A DNA stretch of 64,000 bases from Maribacter sp. 4G9 (GCF_002742265.1 NZ_MDGL01000193.1:38870-102869); one strand, 5' to 3'. Shown: positions 43,216 to 52,793, counted from the first letter of the stretch. The notes: generated by a model not told the origin, from the letters alone. Numbers and translations: made by a program.

Positions 43216-43848
43216 ATGGCTATTTCTAAGGAAGAAGTATTATATATTGACAATTACCTAAAGTTTTTGGGGATAAAGTACATAGATATTAGACTTGAGA
43301 TTTTGGACCATTTGGCCTCGGAATTCGAAAGCACTGAGGAACAAATTAATTTGGGAGATTTTTTGCGCACTAAACGCTCTTTTGTCAAGAGATATGAAAA
43401 TCAATGGCAAAAAGCGAAACATTGGGCACATCAAAGAGCGTTGATTAAAAGAATTCTTGGCTACTTTTATGAGCCAAAGCAATGGTTTATCCCTGTTTGT
43501 ATTGTACTATTTATATGGCTTCACTTTAAGCTTTTTCCTGATTTATATATTGCGATATCCTTTTTTGCCACATTGATTATCCCTCAATGCCTTCACTTTT
43601 ATATTTATTACAAGCCAGAAGGAATTCACAAGAATATTCAATCTGCTAAATATATTCTGTCTATTATGGCTTTACCTTCTATTTTTATGTATCTCATGGG
43701 GATAATGGCGCCAATATTAAAAGAAAACCCAGAAATGTTTTATATCTACTGGTTTTTCGCCCTTGTCTTTAACATTGCAGGTTTACAGGAGGTTATAGCA
43801 CTGAAACGGAAAATAGTAAAGACCTATAGTAAACTGATTAGTAATTAA
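43216..43848 (+). CDS. PadR-associated membrane protein (first of a pair)
   Basis: 210 residues. An N-terminal soluble helical part has DIRLEILDHLASEFE (about 24-38), similar to the amphipathic domain of HAAS/DUF1700-type proteins that partner PadR regulators. Four membrane segments follow from about residue 90. The next gene has the same layout, so the two are likely paralogues. The function is unknown; a signalling or accessory role with PadR is inferred from context. It starts 11 bases after padR and ends one base before its partner. Confidence 0.65.
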   Translation: MAISKEEVLYIDNYLKFLGIKYIDIRLEILDHLASEFESTEEQINLGDFLRTKRSFVKRYENQWQKAKHWAHQRALIKRILGYFYEPKQWFIPVCIVLFIWLHFKLFPDLYIAISFFATLIIPQCLHFYIYYKPEGIHKNIQSAKYILSIMALPSIFMYLMGIMAPILKENPEMFYIYWFFALVFNIAGLQEVIALKRKIVKTYSKLISN

Positions 43849-44541
43849 ATGACACTCACCCAAGATCAAATACAGGAATTGTTCAAATTTACTAGGGCTC
43901 ATTATGTAGAACACTATGATCTGCAATTGGAATTGGTAGATCATTTGGCCAACGGTATTGAAAACCAATGGCAACATAATCCGGAGCTATCCTTTGAACA
44001 AGCAAAGAATAATGAGTTTAAAAAATTTGGCGTTTTCGGTTTTCAGGATGTTATAAAACAACGTAGAAAGGCCATGTCCAAAAGGTACCGAAATTTAATC
44101 TGGCGGTATTTTAAGGAGTGGTGGTCTCTTCCTAAGATAATAGCGACCTTGACTTTTGTAATGGGCATATTTACTTTGCTCAAAATGCTTCCACAAGGGG
44201 AACTAAAAAAAGGCATAGTTTCGGGGGTATTTATAGGCTTTTCCCTTGTAATGCTATTTAGAACGTTTCAATTGAAAAAACGCATGGAAGGTACTTGGCG
44301 TAAATGGATGCTACAGGAGATAATATATAATCAAGGGCTACTTGTAAATTTATTCATTATCCCCATGAATCTATGTAACCTAAAATGGACCAATGGCTTT
44401 ATGGATAATCTGTATTTTCAATTGGCATTGTCTTTATTAATTGTAAGTATGGGGCTTTTGCTCAAAATTTGTGGATATGTCATTCCATCAAAAGCAGATG
44501 AAATATTGGCAGAAACCTATCCCGAGTATAAAATCACCTAG
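43849..44541 (+). CDS. PadR-associated membrane protein (second of a pair)
   Basis: 230 residues. The N-terminal domain has DLQLELVDHLANGIE, matching the R-L-E-I-L-D-H-L-A segment of the previous product, followed by a charged helix (RRKAMSKRYRNLIWRYFKEW) and four or five membrane segments. It begins immediately after the previous stop. As with its partner the role is unknown; both resemble the membrane components often encoded next to PadR genes. Confidence 0.65.
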   Translation: MTLTQDQIQELFKFTRAHYVEHYDLQLELVDHLANGIENQWQHNPELSFEQAKNNEFKKFGVFGFQDVIKQRRKAMSKRYRNLIWRYFKEWWSLPKIIATLTFVMGIFTLLKMLPQGELKKGIVSGVFIGFSLVMLFRTFQLKKRMEGTWRKWMLQEIIYNQGLLVNLFIIPMNLCNLKWTNGFMDNLYFQLALSLLIVSMGLLLKICGYVIPSKADEILAETYPEYKIT

Positions 44542-44601
44542 TTTTTGTAACATTTTCCATTTTTGGTTTACTTATGAACCGAACAACAACATCCAACCCT
44601 T

Positions 44602-46071
44602 ATGTTTAAACGATTTGCTTCCCTACAGTGGAAATCCTTTTTTAGGTCGGCCAATTTAGGTAAAAGCCTCGCTGTAAAAATTCTTATGGGCTTTTTCGCA
44701 GTCTACATGCTCGTAGTGCTTGCAGCTTCAGGCGCTGGGATGTATTTTCTACTTAGAAAGGCCGTGCCGGACCAAAGCCCTATGTGGACCTTGAGCCAGT
44801 ATTTGATTTATTGGGTACTGATTGAATTGTTTCTGCGGTATTTCATGCAGAAACTCCCTGTGATGGACATAAAACCCTTTTTGACCACACCTGTTAAGAA
44901 AAGTTCCATAGCGCACTATATTTTAGGTCGTTCTGCGGCCTCCATATACAATTTGTTGTCGCTGTTCTTTTTTATACCGTTCTGTATTGTTCTTCTATTT
45001 CAAGGATATTCGGGAATCAATGTTTTGTTTTGGTTGGTGGCTATTATGGCCATAGTGTTGAGCATCAATTACCTAAACCTTCTTATAAATAAAAGTGATA
45101 AAGCACTATCTGTTATAGGAGGTATCATTGTAATATCTTACGCCTTGGATTATTTTGGTGTATTTTCCATAAAGGACGTTTTTGGCCCTATATTTCATGG
45201 GTTGTACGCATATCCAATAACGGTATTGGTTCCTTTGGTACTGGCCGTTTTCATTTATTACATCAACTATAAGTTCCTCCATGATAAGATATACTTGGAC
45301 GCCAACTTAAAACCTAAAAAGGTACAGGCCAACACCAGTGATTTGGCCTGGACAAAGCGTTTTGGGGATTTGGGGACCTTTTTGCAATTGGATTTAAAAA
45401 TGATTTGGCGGAACAAACGAACAAAATCCCAAGTTTGGATATCCCTGTTGTTCGTGTTTTATGGCCTCATATTCTATACGCAGGAAATTTATGCTAACAT
45501 GATGCCCATGAAAGCCTTTTTGGGCGTTTTTATGACCGGTATTTTCCTGAGTAACTTCGGACAGTTTATTCCCGCTTGGGACAGTAGTTATTACAGCATG
45601 ATGATGTCCCAAAATATACCCTTACGGAAGTATTTGGAGTCCAAGGCCCTGTTGATATCCGTGAGTGTCATATTTATGTTTTTATTGACCATCCCGTATG
45701 TATACTTTGGTTGGGAGGCCTTGGCCATTAATTTTGGTTGTGCCCTCTACAATCTGGGAGTAAACATACCGGTCATTTTATATTTTGGATCGTTCAACAA
45801 AAAAAGGATAGAATTGGATCAGAGTCCGTTCGGAAATATGCAGGGCACCAGCGCCAATCAGTTTTTGATCATGGTTCCCGTACTTATCGTACCCATACTT
45901 ATTTTCACTTTGTTTTATTACCTGATTTCTTTGGAAGTCGCCGTAATCGTGTTGTGCGTATTAGGTTTGGCGGGTTTGGCCCTGCGCAACACGCTTTTAG
46001 ATAAGGTAACGGATCAGTACCGAAAAAAGAAATATGGCATGATCGCCGGATTTAAGGAAAAAAACGGCTAG
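44602..46071 (+). CDS. ABC-transporter permease, DUF5687-like
   Basis: 489 residues with about 12 membrane segments and a cytoplasmic loop near the middle (LKPKKVQANTSDLAWTKRFGDLGTFLQLDLKMIWRNKRTK). The N-terminus MFKRFASLQWKSFFRSANLGKSLAVK is typical of a Bacteroidota permease family I recall as DUF5687. It is followed by the ATPase gene, so together they form a complete exporter of unknown substrate. It belongs to the PadR-led operon. Confidence 0.8.
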   Translation: MFKRFASLQWKSFFRSANLGKSLAVKILMGFFAVYMLVVLAASGAGMYFLLRKAVPDQSPMWTLSQYLIYWVLIELFLRYFMQKLPVMDIKPFLTTPVKKSSIAHYILGRSAASIYNLLSLFFFIPFCIVLLFQGYSGINVLFWLVAIMAIVLSINYLNLLINKSDKALSVIGGIIVISYALDYFGVFSIKDVFGPIFHGLYAYPITVLVPLVLAVFIYYINYKFLHDKIYLDANLKPKKVQANTSDLAWTKRFGDLGTFLQLDLKMIWRNKRTKSQVWISLLFVFYGLIFYTQEIYANMMPMKAFLGVFMTGIFLSNFGQFIPAWDSSYYSMMMSQNIPLRKYLESKALLISVSVIFMFLLTIPYVYFGWEALAINFGCALYNLGVNIPVILYFGSFNKKRIELDQSPFGNMQGTSANQFLIMVPVLIVPILIFTLFYYLISLEVAVIVLCVLGLAGLALRNTLLDKVTDQYRKKKYGMIAGFKEKNG

Positions 46072-46112
46072 TATTTTTGGCGATAGACCTGAAACCTGAA
46101 ACTAGAAATAGC

Positions 46113-46808
46113 ATGATAACAGTACAAAATTTAACGAAGAAATATGGGACTCAGACCGTTTTGAACCTAGAAAATCTCGAAATCCCAACAGGACAAAGCT
46201 TTGGATTGGTAGGAAACAACGGAGCGGGGAAAACCACTTTCTTTAGCCTCTTACTGGATTTGATCCAACCTAGTTCGGGCCATATAGAAAACAATGGTGT
46301 CCAAGTAAACACCAGCGAAGAATGGAAACCCATTACTTCCTCCTTCATTGACGAAACATTTTTAATTGGGTATCTAACGCCAGAAGAGTATTTCTACTTC
46401 ATTGGGGATTTACGAGGGCAGAACAAGGCCGATGTGGATGCGCTCTTGGCCCAATTTGCCGACTTTTTCCATGGGGAGATTTTAGGCCAAAAGAAATATC
46501 TACGGGATTTGTCCAAAGGAAACCAGAAGAAGGCCGGCATTGTAGCTTCTTTTATTGGAAATCCGCAAGTGGTTATCCTGGATGAACCTTTTGCCAATTT
46601 AGACCCTACCACGCAAATTCGTCTAAAAGGTATTATCAAGGATTTGGCGGCAAAGGATAATGTGACTGTCTTGGTTTCCAGCCATGATTTGATCCATGTG
46701 ACCGAAGTTTGCGAACGCATCGTGGTATTGAACAAGGGTGAAGTGGTCAAGGACATCAAAACCTCTACGGAAACCTTAAAAGAATTGGAAGCGTTTTTTG
46801 CGGGATAA
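46113..46808 (+). CDS. ABC-transporter ATP-binding protein
   Basis: 231 residues from the ATG at 46113; the frame opens 12 codons earlier at a TTG with no family likeness. Walker A is GNNGAGKTT, the signature is LSKGNQKKAG (a variant of LSGGQ), Walker B is VVILDEPF, and the switch His is in LVSSHD. It powers the DUF5687-like permease encoded just before it. A clear terminator follows 33 bases after its stop. Confidence 0.93.
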   Translation: MITVQNLTKKYGTQTVLNLENLEIPTGQSFGLVGNNGAGKTTFFSLLLDLIQPSSGHIENNGVQVNTSEEWKPITSSFIDETFLIGYLTPEEYFYFIGDLRGQNKADVDALLAQFADFFHGEILGQKKYLRDLSKGNQKKAGIVASFIGNPQVVILDEPFANLDPTTQIRLKGIIKDLAAKDNVTVLVSSHDLIHVTEVCERIVVLNKGEVVKDIKTSTETLKELEAFFAG

Positions 46809-46841
46809 CCATAAAAATGAATTTTTTCTTCCAAAAATACC

Positions 46842-46868
46842 AAACCGACTTCCCAGTCGGTTTTTTTG
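46842..46868 (+). terminator. Rho-independent terminator of the PadR-ABC operon
   Basis: Arms AAACCGAC (46842-46849) and GTCGGTTT (46856-46863) with a 6-base loop run into a T-run (TTTTTTTG in all). This is the end of the padR operon. Confidence 0.8.
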
Positions 46869-47110
46869 TTTGGGGAATATAGATAGGCGTCGTTACAAAT
46901 CGACTACGGCCCAAAGAGCATCGGTGAACGGAATATTCTCCTTTTAAAATCGGTAGAAAATCAAAGGAAACAAACCAGTTAGTCTGTAAATCATCGGCCT
47001 TTGTATTTAAAGTCGCTGCGTAATCTCAAAAGCAAAGTGGCCTTTTGTCGATGAACCGTATAATATTATGGATGTTTTTCAGTTATGCATACATACGTAG
47101 ACCGTCTATT

Positions 47111-49666
47111 TTGAACTACAAAAACAAACTTTTTTTATCCGGACTTTTAGGGACATTGCTCTTCAATGCTTGTTCCACGAAAAAGGATGCCTTCATCAAT
47201 AGGAATTGGCATGCCCTGAATACCAAGTACAATACACTTTACAATGGCAATATTTCCTTTGAGGAAGGTAGGGCTACATTGAATGATTCCTACAAGGATG
47301 ATTATTGGGAAATATTGCCCATAGAACGCTTGGAGGTCTCCGGGGATGTAAAATTGGATTCTGAGGATAACAACCCCAATTTTATCATTGCCGAGGAAAA
47401 GGCCACCAAGGCCATCCAAAAACATAGCATGGACATCAAGGATGAGGAACGGAACCCTCAGACCGATGAGGCTTTTTTGTTATTGGGCAAGGCCCGATAT
47501 TTTGATGAACGCTACATTCCGGCTTTGGAGTCCTTCAATTATATCCTGAACAAATACACGGAAAGCGACAAGCTCAACGAAGCGAGCATCTGGAGGGAAA
47601 AGGTGAACATTCGTTTGGAGAATGAGGAATTGGCGGTGAAGAACCTAAAGCGTTTGATGAAATATGAAACCCTTAAGGACCAAGAGTATGCAGATGCCCG
47701 GGCGATGCTGGCACAGGCCTACATCAATCTTAATGTGCCGGATACGGCCATTCAACAATTAAAGATAGCCTCCTATTATACCAAGAAAAATCCGGAGAAA
47801 GGCAGGTATTATTATATCATAGGGCAGTTATACGATCAATTGGGATATAAGGATAGTGCCAATTATGCCTTTGATAAGGTCATTGACCTTAACAGAAAAT
47901 CACCTAGAGTGTATATGATCAATGCCGAAATCCAGAAAATAAGGAATACGGCCATTACATCGGAAAACAAGGAGGAAATGTTGGAATACCTGACCGATTT
48001 GGAGGAAAATAGGGAAAACAGGCCGTTTTTGGATAAAATCTACAGGCAAATTGCCGAGTTTCATCTCGAGCAAGGTTCTGATAGTCTTGCCTTGGCCTAT
48101 TTCAATAAATCCCTTCGCGCTACCCAAAACGAACCAAAGTTAAATGCGCTCAATTATGAAAATTTGGCCGAATATAATTTTGATGAAAACAAGTACAAGA
48201 ATGCTGGGGCATATTTCGATAGTGTATTGACCAATTTGGCCGAAAACACCAAAAAATATCGTAGCATAAAAAAGAAGCTGGACAACTTGGAGGATGTAAT
48301 AAAATACGAGGACATTGTTCAATATACCGATAGTGTCATCGGTATTTATCAAATGCCCATTGATGATCAGATTGCCTATTTTGAAAAGCATATAGAAGAA
48401 TTAAAAGCGTCCCAGGAGGCGGCCCAGAAAAAGGAACGGGACAAGTTAACGGACGGGTTTGCCAATTTTGCGAAAAGTAAGGGAGGTAAGGAAAACAAGG
48501 GCAAGTTCTACTTCTACAATATTACCAGTTTAGGTTACGGCCAGAACGACTTTAAGAACCGATGGGGTAACCGGGAGTTGGCAGATGACTGGCGCTGGTC
48601 CAACAAAGCAGTGTCCAAGATTTCGGAGGCTACGGGAGAACTCGTTGCGGATGGCGGAAGCCCTGATGCCGTTGTTTCGGAGGAAGAAAAATTTTCATTG
48701 GATTTCTATATGGACAGAATCCCCAAGGAGGAATCCATAATCGACAGTCTTAAAACGGAGCGGAACTTTGCCAATTATCAGCTTGGGTTGATTTATAAGG
48801 AAAAGTTCAACGAAAATCTGTTGGCTGCGGAAAAGCTGGAACAAGTGCTTGCTTCTAACCCTGAGGAACGTTTGATCCTTCCGTCCAAATACAATCTTTA
48901 TAAAATATACGAAGAGGTGGGCAGTCCGCTAATGGCATCCATGAAAGCGGACATTATAGCCAACCATGGGGATTCCCGCTATGCGGAAATACTATTGAAC
49001 CCACAGGCCGTGTTGGCAGATGATTCGGATAGTCCGGAGCGACGTTATGAAGCTTTGTTCAAAAAGTTTCAAGAACAGGAATTCCTGCAGGTAATAACAG
49101 GTTCGGAAGAAAATATAAACAGATTCACGGGTGACCCCATTGTACCCAAATTCGAAATGCTGAAAGCCAATGCCATTGGAAGGTTGCAAGGGTTCGAGGA
49201 ATTCAAGGAAGCTTTGAATTATGTGGCACTTACCTATCCCAATAGCCCAGAGGGCAAAAAGGCGGAACAGATGGTCGCAGAACAATTACCTAAATTGGAA
49301 CCCACGGAATTTTCTCCTGAAACGGGTTCCACGGGAACCTCCAACTGGAAGGTCGTTTTTCCGTTTAAAAGGAGCAATAATGAAAGGGCCTTAAAATTGA
49401 AGGAGCTATTGGAAAAATCCATTGTGGATTTAAAATACAGGAACATTGTATCCAAGGATATCTATAATCTGGAAGACCAATTTGTGGTGGTCCACGGCTT
49501 TAAATCGAAGGATTTTGCATTGGGCTATTCGGAACTTTTAAAAAACAATAAGGATTACCGGGTTGCTGATGAGAATTTCGTAATTTTATCGGACAACTAT
49601 AAAATAATACAGGTACATAAGAACTTAGAGGCATACAGAAATACACTTTTAACCCCAAAACCTTGA
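47111..49666 (+). CDS. sprE: SprE/PorW-like lipoprotein of gliding and type IX secretion
   Basis: About 851 residues from the TTG at 47111, chosen because it gives a compact lipoprotein signal (MNYKNKLFLSGLLGTLLFNAC, Cys21); an ATG at 47051 would add 20 residues. The mature part begins STKKDAFINRNWHALNTKYN, typical of SprE. TPR helices follow (about 110-400 and 590-720), with a charged coiled-coil segment about 430-465. SprE/PorW is a periplasmic lipoprotein needed for type IX secretion and gliding. The placement just before a bactofilin gene and the ATP synthase genes is, as I recall, common in flavobacteria. Confidence 0.82.
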   Translation: MNYKNKLFLSGLLGTLLFNACSTKKDAFINRNWHALNTKYNTLYNGNISFEEGRATLNDSYKDDYWEILPIERLEVSGDVKLDSEDNNPNFIIAEEKATKAIQKHSMDIKDEERNPQTDEAFLLLGKARYFDERYIPALESFNYILNKYTESDKLNEASIWREKVNIRLENEELAVKNLKRLMKYETLKDQEYADARAMLAQAYINLNVPDTAIQQLKIASYYTKKNPEKGRYYYIIGQLYDQLGYKDSANYAFDKVIDLNRKSPRVYMINAEIQKIRNTAITSENKEEMLEYLTDLEENRENRPFLDKIYRQIAEFHLEQGSDSLALAYFNKSLRATQNEPKLNALNYENLAEYNFDENKYKNAGAYFDSVLTNLAENTKKYRSIKKKLDNLEDVIKYEDIVQYTDSVIGIYQMPIDDQIAYFEKHIEELKASQEAAQKKERDKLTDGFANFAKSKGGKENKGKFYFYNITSLGYGQNDFKNRWGNRELADDWRWSNKAVSKISEATGELVADGGSPDAVVSEEEKFSLDFYMDRIPKEESIIDSLKTERNFANYQLGLIYKEKFNENLLAAEKLEQVLASNPEERLILPSKYNLYKIYEEVGSPLMASMKADIIANHGDSRYAEILLNPQAVLADDSDSPERRYEALFKKFQEQEFLQVITGSEENINRFTGDPIVPKFEMLKANAIGRLQGFEEFKEALNYVALTYPNSPEGKKAEQMVAEQLPKLEPTEFSPETGSTGTSNWKVVFPFKRSNNERALKLKELLEKSIVDLKYRNIVSKDIYNLEDQFVVVHGFKSKDFALGYSELLKNNKDYRVADENFVILSDNYKIIQVHKNLEAYRNTLLTPKP

Positions 49667-49669
49667 ACA

Positions 49670-50113
49670 ATGTTTTCAGACAAACAAAAACCTAGAACTA
49701 TGAGCGAAATAGGAGGACAACCCAACAGAATTGAAAAGAACACTAAGATCAAAGGAGATATCATCTCTGAAGCGGATTTTCGTATCGATGGAAAATTGGA
49801 CGGCAATGTAAAAACATCCGGCAAAGTGGTCATTGGTAAGGATGGTTATATTCACGGAAAGGTCGAATGTGTAAATGCGGATATAGAAGGGAGCTTTAAC
49901 GGGGAACTTTTGGTATCCGACCTACTTTCCTTAAAATCATCTGCCGTAATAGAAGGTACCGTTTCCGTATCCAAACTGGCCGTGGAGCCCGGGGCTACCT
50001 TCAACGCATCATGTACCATGGGTGGGGGAAAAGCTGCCAGCAATTCAAATACCAATTCAGGTGGGTTTAAACCTTCCATGAGCGGAAAGAATGAGCCAGC
50101 AAAAGCCTCGTAA
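49670..50113 (+). CDS. Bactofilin
   Basis: 147 residues. A short N-terminal tail is followed by the beta-helical bactofilin core: RIEKNTKIKGDIISEADFRIDGKLDGNVKTSGKVVIGKDGYIHGKVECVNADIEGSFNG and so on, about ten short rungs (residues 20-110). A disordered Gly/Ser/Asn tail follows. Bactofilins polymerise into filaments that place proteins of the cell envelope. It lies three bases after sprE, and its end overlaps atpZ by 23 bases. The co-location with a type IX secretion gene is noteworthy. Confidence 0.92.
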   Translation: MFSDKQKPRTMSEIGGQPNRIEKNTKIKGDIISEADFRIDGKLDGNVKTSGKVVIGKDGYIHGKVECVNADIEGSFNGELLVSDLLSLKSSAVIEGTVSVSKLAVEPGATFNASCTMGGGKAASNSNTNSGGFKPSMSGKNEPAKAS

Positions 50114-50315
50114 CGATTTTAACCTTTTACGCACGGCGGCAAGTCTCTCTGGAATTGCCATTCAAATGGGAGCGACCATTTACTTGGGGAATCTATTGGG
50201 GACATGGCTGGATGAAAAGTTTCAAAAAACCTTTTTAGAGGACACCATTACATTGCTTGCCGTATTTTTGTCCATATACTTGGTCATTAAAAAGGTAATG
50301 GCCCTAAATAAATAG
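50091..50315 (+). CDS. atpZ: AtpZ-like protein of the ATP synthase locus
   Basis: 74 residues with two membrane segments: SLSGIAIQMGATIYLGNLLGTWLD (about 17-40) and TITLLAVFLSIYLVIKKV (about 53-70), the AtpZ/AtpI small-protein layout. In other bacteria these help assemble the c-ring or supply magnesium. It overlaps the bactofilin 3' end by 23 bases and is directly followed by the next gene. Confidence 0.8.
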   Translation: MSQQKPRNDFNLLRTAASLSGIAIQMGATIYLGNLLGTWLDEKFQKTFLEDTITLLAVFLSIYLVIKKVMALNK

Positions 50316-50708
50316 GTGCAATTGCTCAAAAAAATAGTATTATATATAATCGTGTTCACGGTGGTGGGCGCGATTTCCTTTTTTGCCCAAACAAGTTTGA
50401 TGGGAGCTGTGGATAGTGACTTTATTCCGTTGCTAAAAAAATCTTATCTCTTTCACTTTTTATTCTCTTTAGTATTGGTAATTTCCTTTCTAATGCTTTC
50501 AAACATTCAAAAATTTTTCGAGCAATTAGGATTTTTGTATATCGGCTTGTTAGTTTTTAAAATAGTGTTTTTTACAACTATGTTCTTTCCACAACTTATG
50601 GCAGACCAGCCACTTCCCCATTTTTACAGGGCTATGATACTCATTCCAATTTTTATATTCTTGACTTTGGAAGTCATTTTTGTTTCAAAAATCATTCACA
50701 AAAAATAA
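50316..50708 (+). CDS. Four-helix membrane protein of the ATP synthase locus
   Basis: 130 residues from a GTG start directly after atpZ; a TTG at 50322 is also possible. About four membrane segments and a very basic end (IIHKK). I recall a Bacteroidota family of this kind (DUF6168) always found between atpZ and atpB. Its position suggests a role like AtpI, helping assemble the synthase; this is an inference. Confidence 0.7.
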   Translation: MQLLKKIVLYIIVFTVVGAISFFAQTSLMGAVDSDFIPLLKKSYLFHFLFSLVLVISFLMLSNIQKFFEQLGFLYIGLLVFKIVFFTTMFFPQLMADQPLPHFYRAMILIPIFIFLTLEVIFVSKIIHKK

Positions 50709-50734
50709 GGTCGAATTTTAAGCCTTTAAAATTC

Positions 50735-50764
50735 TTTGTATTAAAGCAAGAATGACTACTTTTG
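50735..50764 (+). promoter_or_regulatory. Promoter of the atpBEFHAG operon
   Basis: TTTG (50735-50738), an 18-base spacer and TACTTTTG (50757-50764): both elements match the Bacteroidota consensus. Transcription would begin near 50770, so the upstream ATG at 50752 cannot be the atpB start. Confidence 0.65.
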
Positions 50765-50802
50765 CGCAAATTTTCAGGAGCATAATTTTTGATAAAGAAA
50801 TA

Positions 50803-51981
50803 ATGAAGGAAGTTTCCAAAGTGATTAAAAATCTAGTATTGATTATCGCTGCAATAAGTTCACTCCAAAGTTTTGCTTTCTCCGAGGGCCAGGATGAAGG
50901 TGCAGTTAACACGAAAGAGGAAGTATCTGAATATATCAATCACCATATTAAGGATTCCCACGACTTCCATTTGTTTTCATTCACGAATGGGGAAGGCGAA
51001 AGAAAACACGTAGGTTTTCCGTTGCCCGTAATCGTATGGTCTAGTAACGGTTTGGTAACCTTTATGTCCTCTGAATTTCATCACGATGACAATGGGGAAG
51101 TAATCGTAGAAAAAAGCGGTTCCAAATTTGTGAAATTGCACAGCAAGATTTATGAATTGGAAGAAGGTGCTACATCCGTAAATCTTGATGAGAGCCACCA
51201 TGCAACCAATGCGCATAAAGTGCTGGATTTTTCCATTACTAAAAGTGTTGTTGGAATTCTATTGGTTGGGTTGTTCATGTTATGGGCCTTTTCTTCCTTG
51301 GCAAGACAATACAAAAATAAAAGTGTGCCTACCGGTTTTGGAAGGGTTTTGGAGCCTTTGGTCATCTACGTAAGGGACGAAATTGCAAAACCGAATATCG
51401 GTGAGAAGAAGTACAGACAATTTACAGGATACCTTTTGACTGTATTTTTCTTCATATGGATACTGAACCTTTTAGGTCTTACACCTTTTGGATTCAATGT
51501 TACGGGGCAGTTGGCCGTTACTGCGGCTTTGGCAATTCTTACATTGATTATTTATACGTTTAGCGGTAATAAGGACTATTGGATGCATATGTTATGGATG
51601 CCTGGAGTTCCTGTGTTGATCAGACCGGTTTTGGCCATTATTGAATTGGCGGGCGCCTTTTTGATAAAACCTTTTTCATTATTGGTCCGACTTTTTGCCA
51701 ACATTTCGGCTGGACACATAGTTGTAATGAGTCTGATTGCCATCATGTTTACTTTAAAAGAGAGTTTGGGTGTGGCGGGAGCCACCGGACTTTCATTGAT
51801 ACTGTCGTTTTTCATAACCCTTATCGAGGTATTGGTCGCGTTTTTGCAGGCCTATATTTTCACCATGCTTTCAGCATTGTTTATTGGTATGGCGGTAGCT
51901 GAGCATGACCACGAGCATCATCATGATGCCGAAGGACATGAAATACCGGACGAGGAAGATGTGAGGGCGGATTTTATTTAA
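50803..51981 (+). CDS. atpB: ATP synthase subunit a
   Basis: 392 residues from the ATG at 50803 (MKEVSKVIKN), which follows the promoter. It has a signal-like segment (about 8-28) and a long Bacteroidota-type N-terminal periplasmic stretch (about 30-150), then the usual five or six membrane helices. The conserved proton-channel Arg is in FSLLVRLFANISAGH. The C-terminus (AEHDHEHHHDAEGHE) is rich in His and acidic residues. It forms the stator half-channels next to the c-ring. It is the first gene of the operon; subunits beta and epsilon are not in this window, as is normal for the phylum. Confidence 0.95.
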   Translation: MKEVSKVIKNLVLIIAAISSLQSFAFSEGQDEGAVNTKEEVSEYINHHIKDSHDFHLFSFTNGEGERKHVGFPLPVIVWSSNGLVTFMSSEFHHDDNGEVIVEKSGSKFVKLHSKIYELEEGATSVNLDESHHATNAHKVLDFSITKSVVGILLVGLFMLWAFSSLARQYKNKSVPTGFGRVLEPLVIYVRDEIAKPNIGEKKYRQFTGYLLTVFFFIWILNLLGLTPFGFNVTGQLAVTAALAILTLIIYTFSGNKDYWMHMLWMPGVPVLIRPVLAIIELAGAFLIKPFSLLVRLFANISAGHIVVMSLIAIMFTLKESLGVAGATGLSLILSFFITLIEVLVAFLQAYIFTMLSALFIGMAVAEHDHEHHHDAEGHEIPDEEDVRADFI

Positions 51982-51998
51982 GAGTGTTTTTAATTTAA

Positions 51999-52205
<207 letters not shown>

Positions 52206-52227
52206 GAACGTTAAGCCAAAAAGCATT

Positions 52228-52261
52228 TTCCTGCAACGGTTGGTTGCAGGAAGTGTTTTTT
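52228..52261 (+). terminator. Terminator-like hairpin between atpE and atpF
   Basis: A perfect 10-base stem TTCCTGCAAC (52228-52237)/GTTGCAGGAA (52243-52252) with a 5-base loop is followed after three bases by six Ts. It lies inside the operon, so it is likely a partial terminator or a mRNA 3'-end stabiliser that lets atpE be made in excess. Confidence 0.6.
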
Positions 52262-52292
52262 AATCATTGATTAGTATTAAAATTCAAAATAA

Positions 52293-52793
52293 ATGGAAAC
52301 ATTAATAAACGATTTTTCGCCAGGTCTATTTGTCGTACAGACCATTTTATTATTAGGGCTGATATTCCTATTGGTGAAATTTGCTTGGAAACCAATATTA
52401 AATTCCTTGAACGAAAGGGAGACGGGTATCCAAGAAGCGTTGGCGGCAGCAGAACGGGCAAAGGCCGATATGCAAAACCTGCAAGCGGATAATGATAGAA
52501 TGTTACAGGAGGCCCGTGCAGAGCGTGAGGCTATGTTGAAAGAGGCCCGTGAAATCAAAGAGAAAATGATTTCAGATTCCAAGGAGCAGGCCAAGATTGA
52601 AGGGGATAAAATGATCAAGCAGGCACAGGCTACGATAGAAAGTGAAAAGAAGGCCGCCGTAGCGGAAATAAAGAGTCAGGTTGCGGAGCTATCAGTTTCC
52701 ATTGCCGAAAAAGTAATCAAGGAGGAATTGTCCGGAAAGGATAAACAATTGAAGCTAGTTGAAAAAATGCTAGACGATATCAAATTGAACTAA
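52293..52793 (+). CDS. atpF: ATP synthase subunit b
   Basis: 166 residues: one N-terminal membrane helix (about 11-30), then a long charged coiled-coil to about residue 130 with many AERAKAD and REAMLKEA-type heptads, and a C-terminal delta-binding part. It forms the peripheral stalk. Starts 87 bases after atpE, beyond the hairpin. Ends three bases before atpH. Confidence 0.95.
   Translation: METLINDFSPGLFVVQTILLLGLIFLLVKFAWKPILNSLNERETGIQEALAAAERAKADMQNLQADNDRMLQEARAEREAMLKEAREIKEKMISDSKEQAKIEGDKMIKQAQATIESEKKAAVAEIKSQVAELSVSIAEKVIKEELSGKDKQLKLVEKMLDDIKLN

Noticed and set aside
47051..47110. Upstream ATG for sprE
   Set aside because: It would put 20 extra residues, including a basic Y-I-R-R stretch, before a complete lipoprotein signal; kept only as an alternative start.
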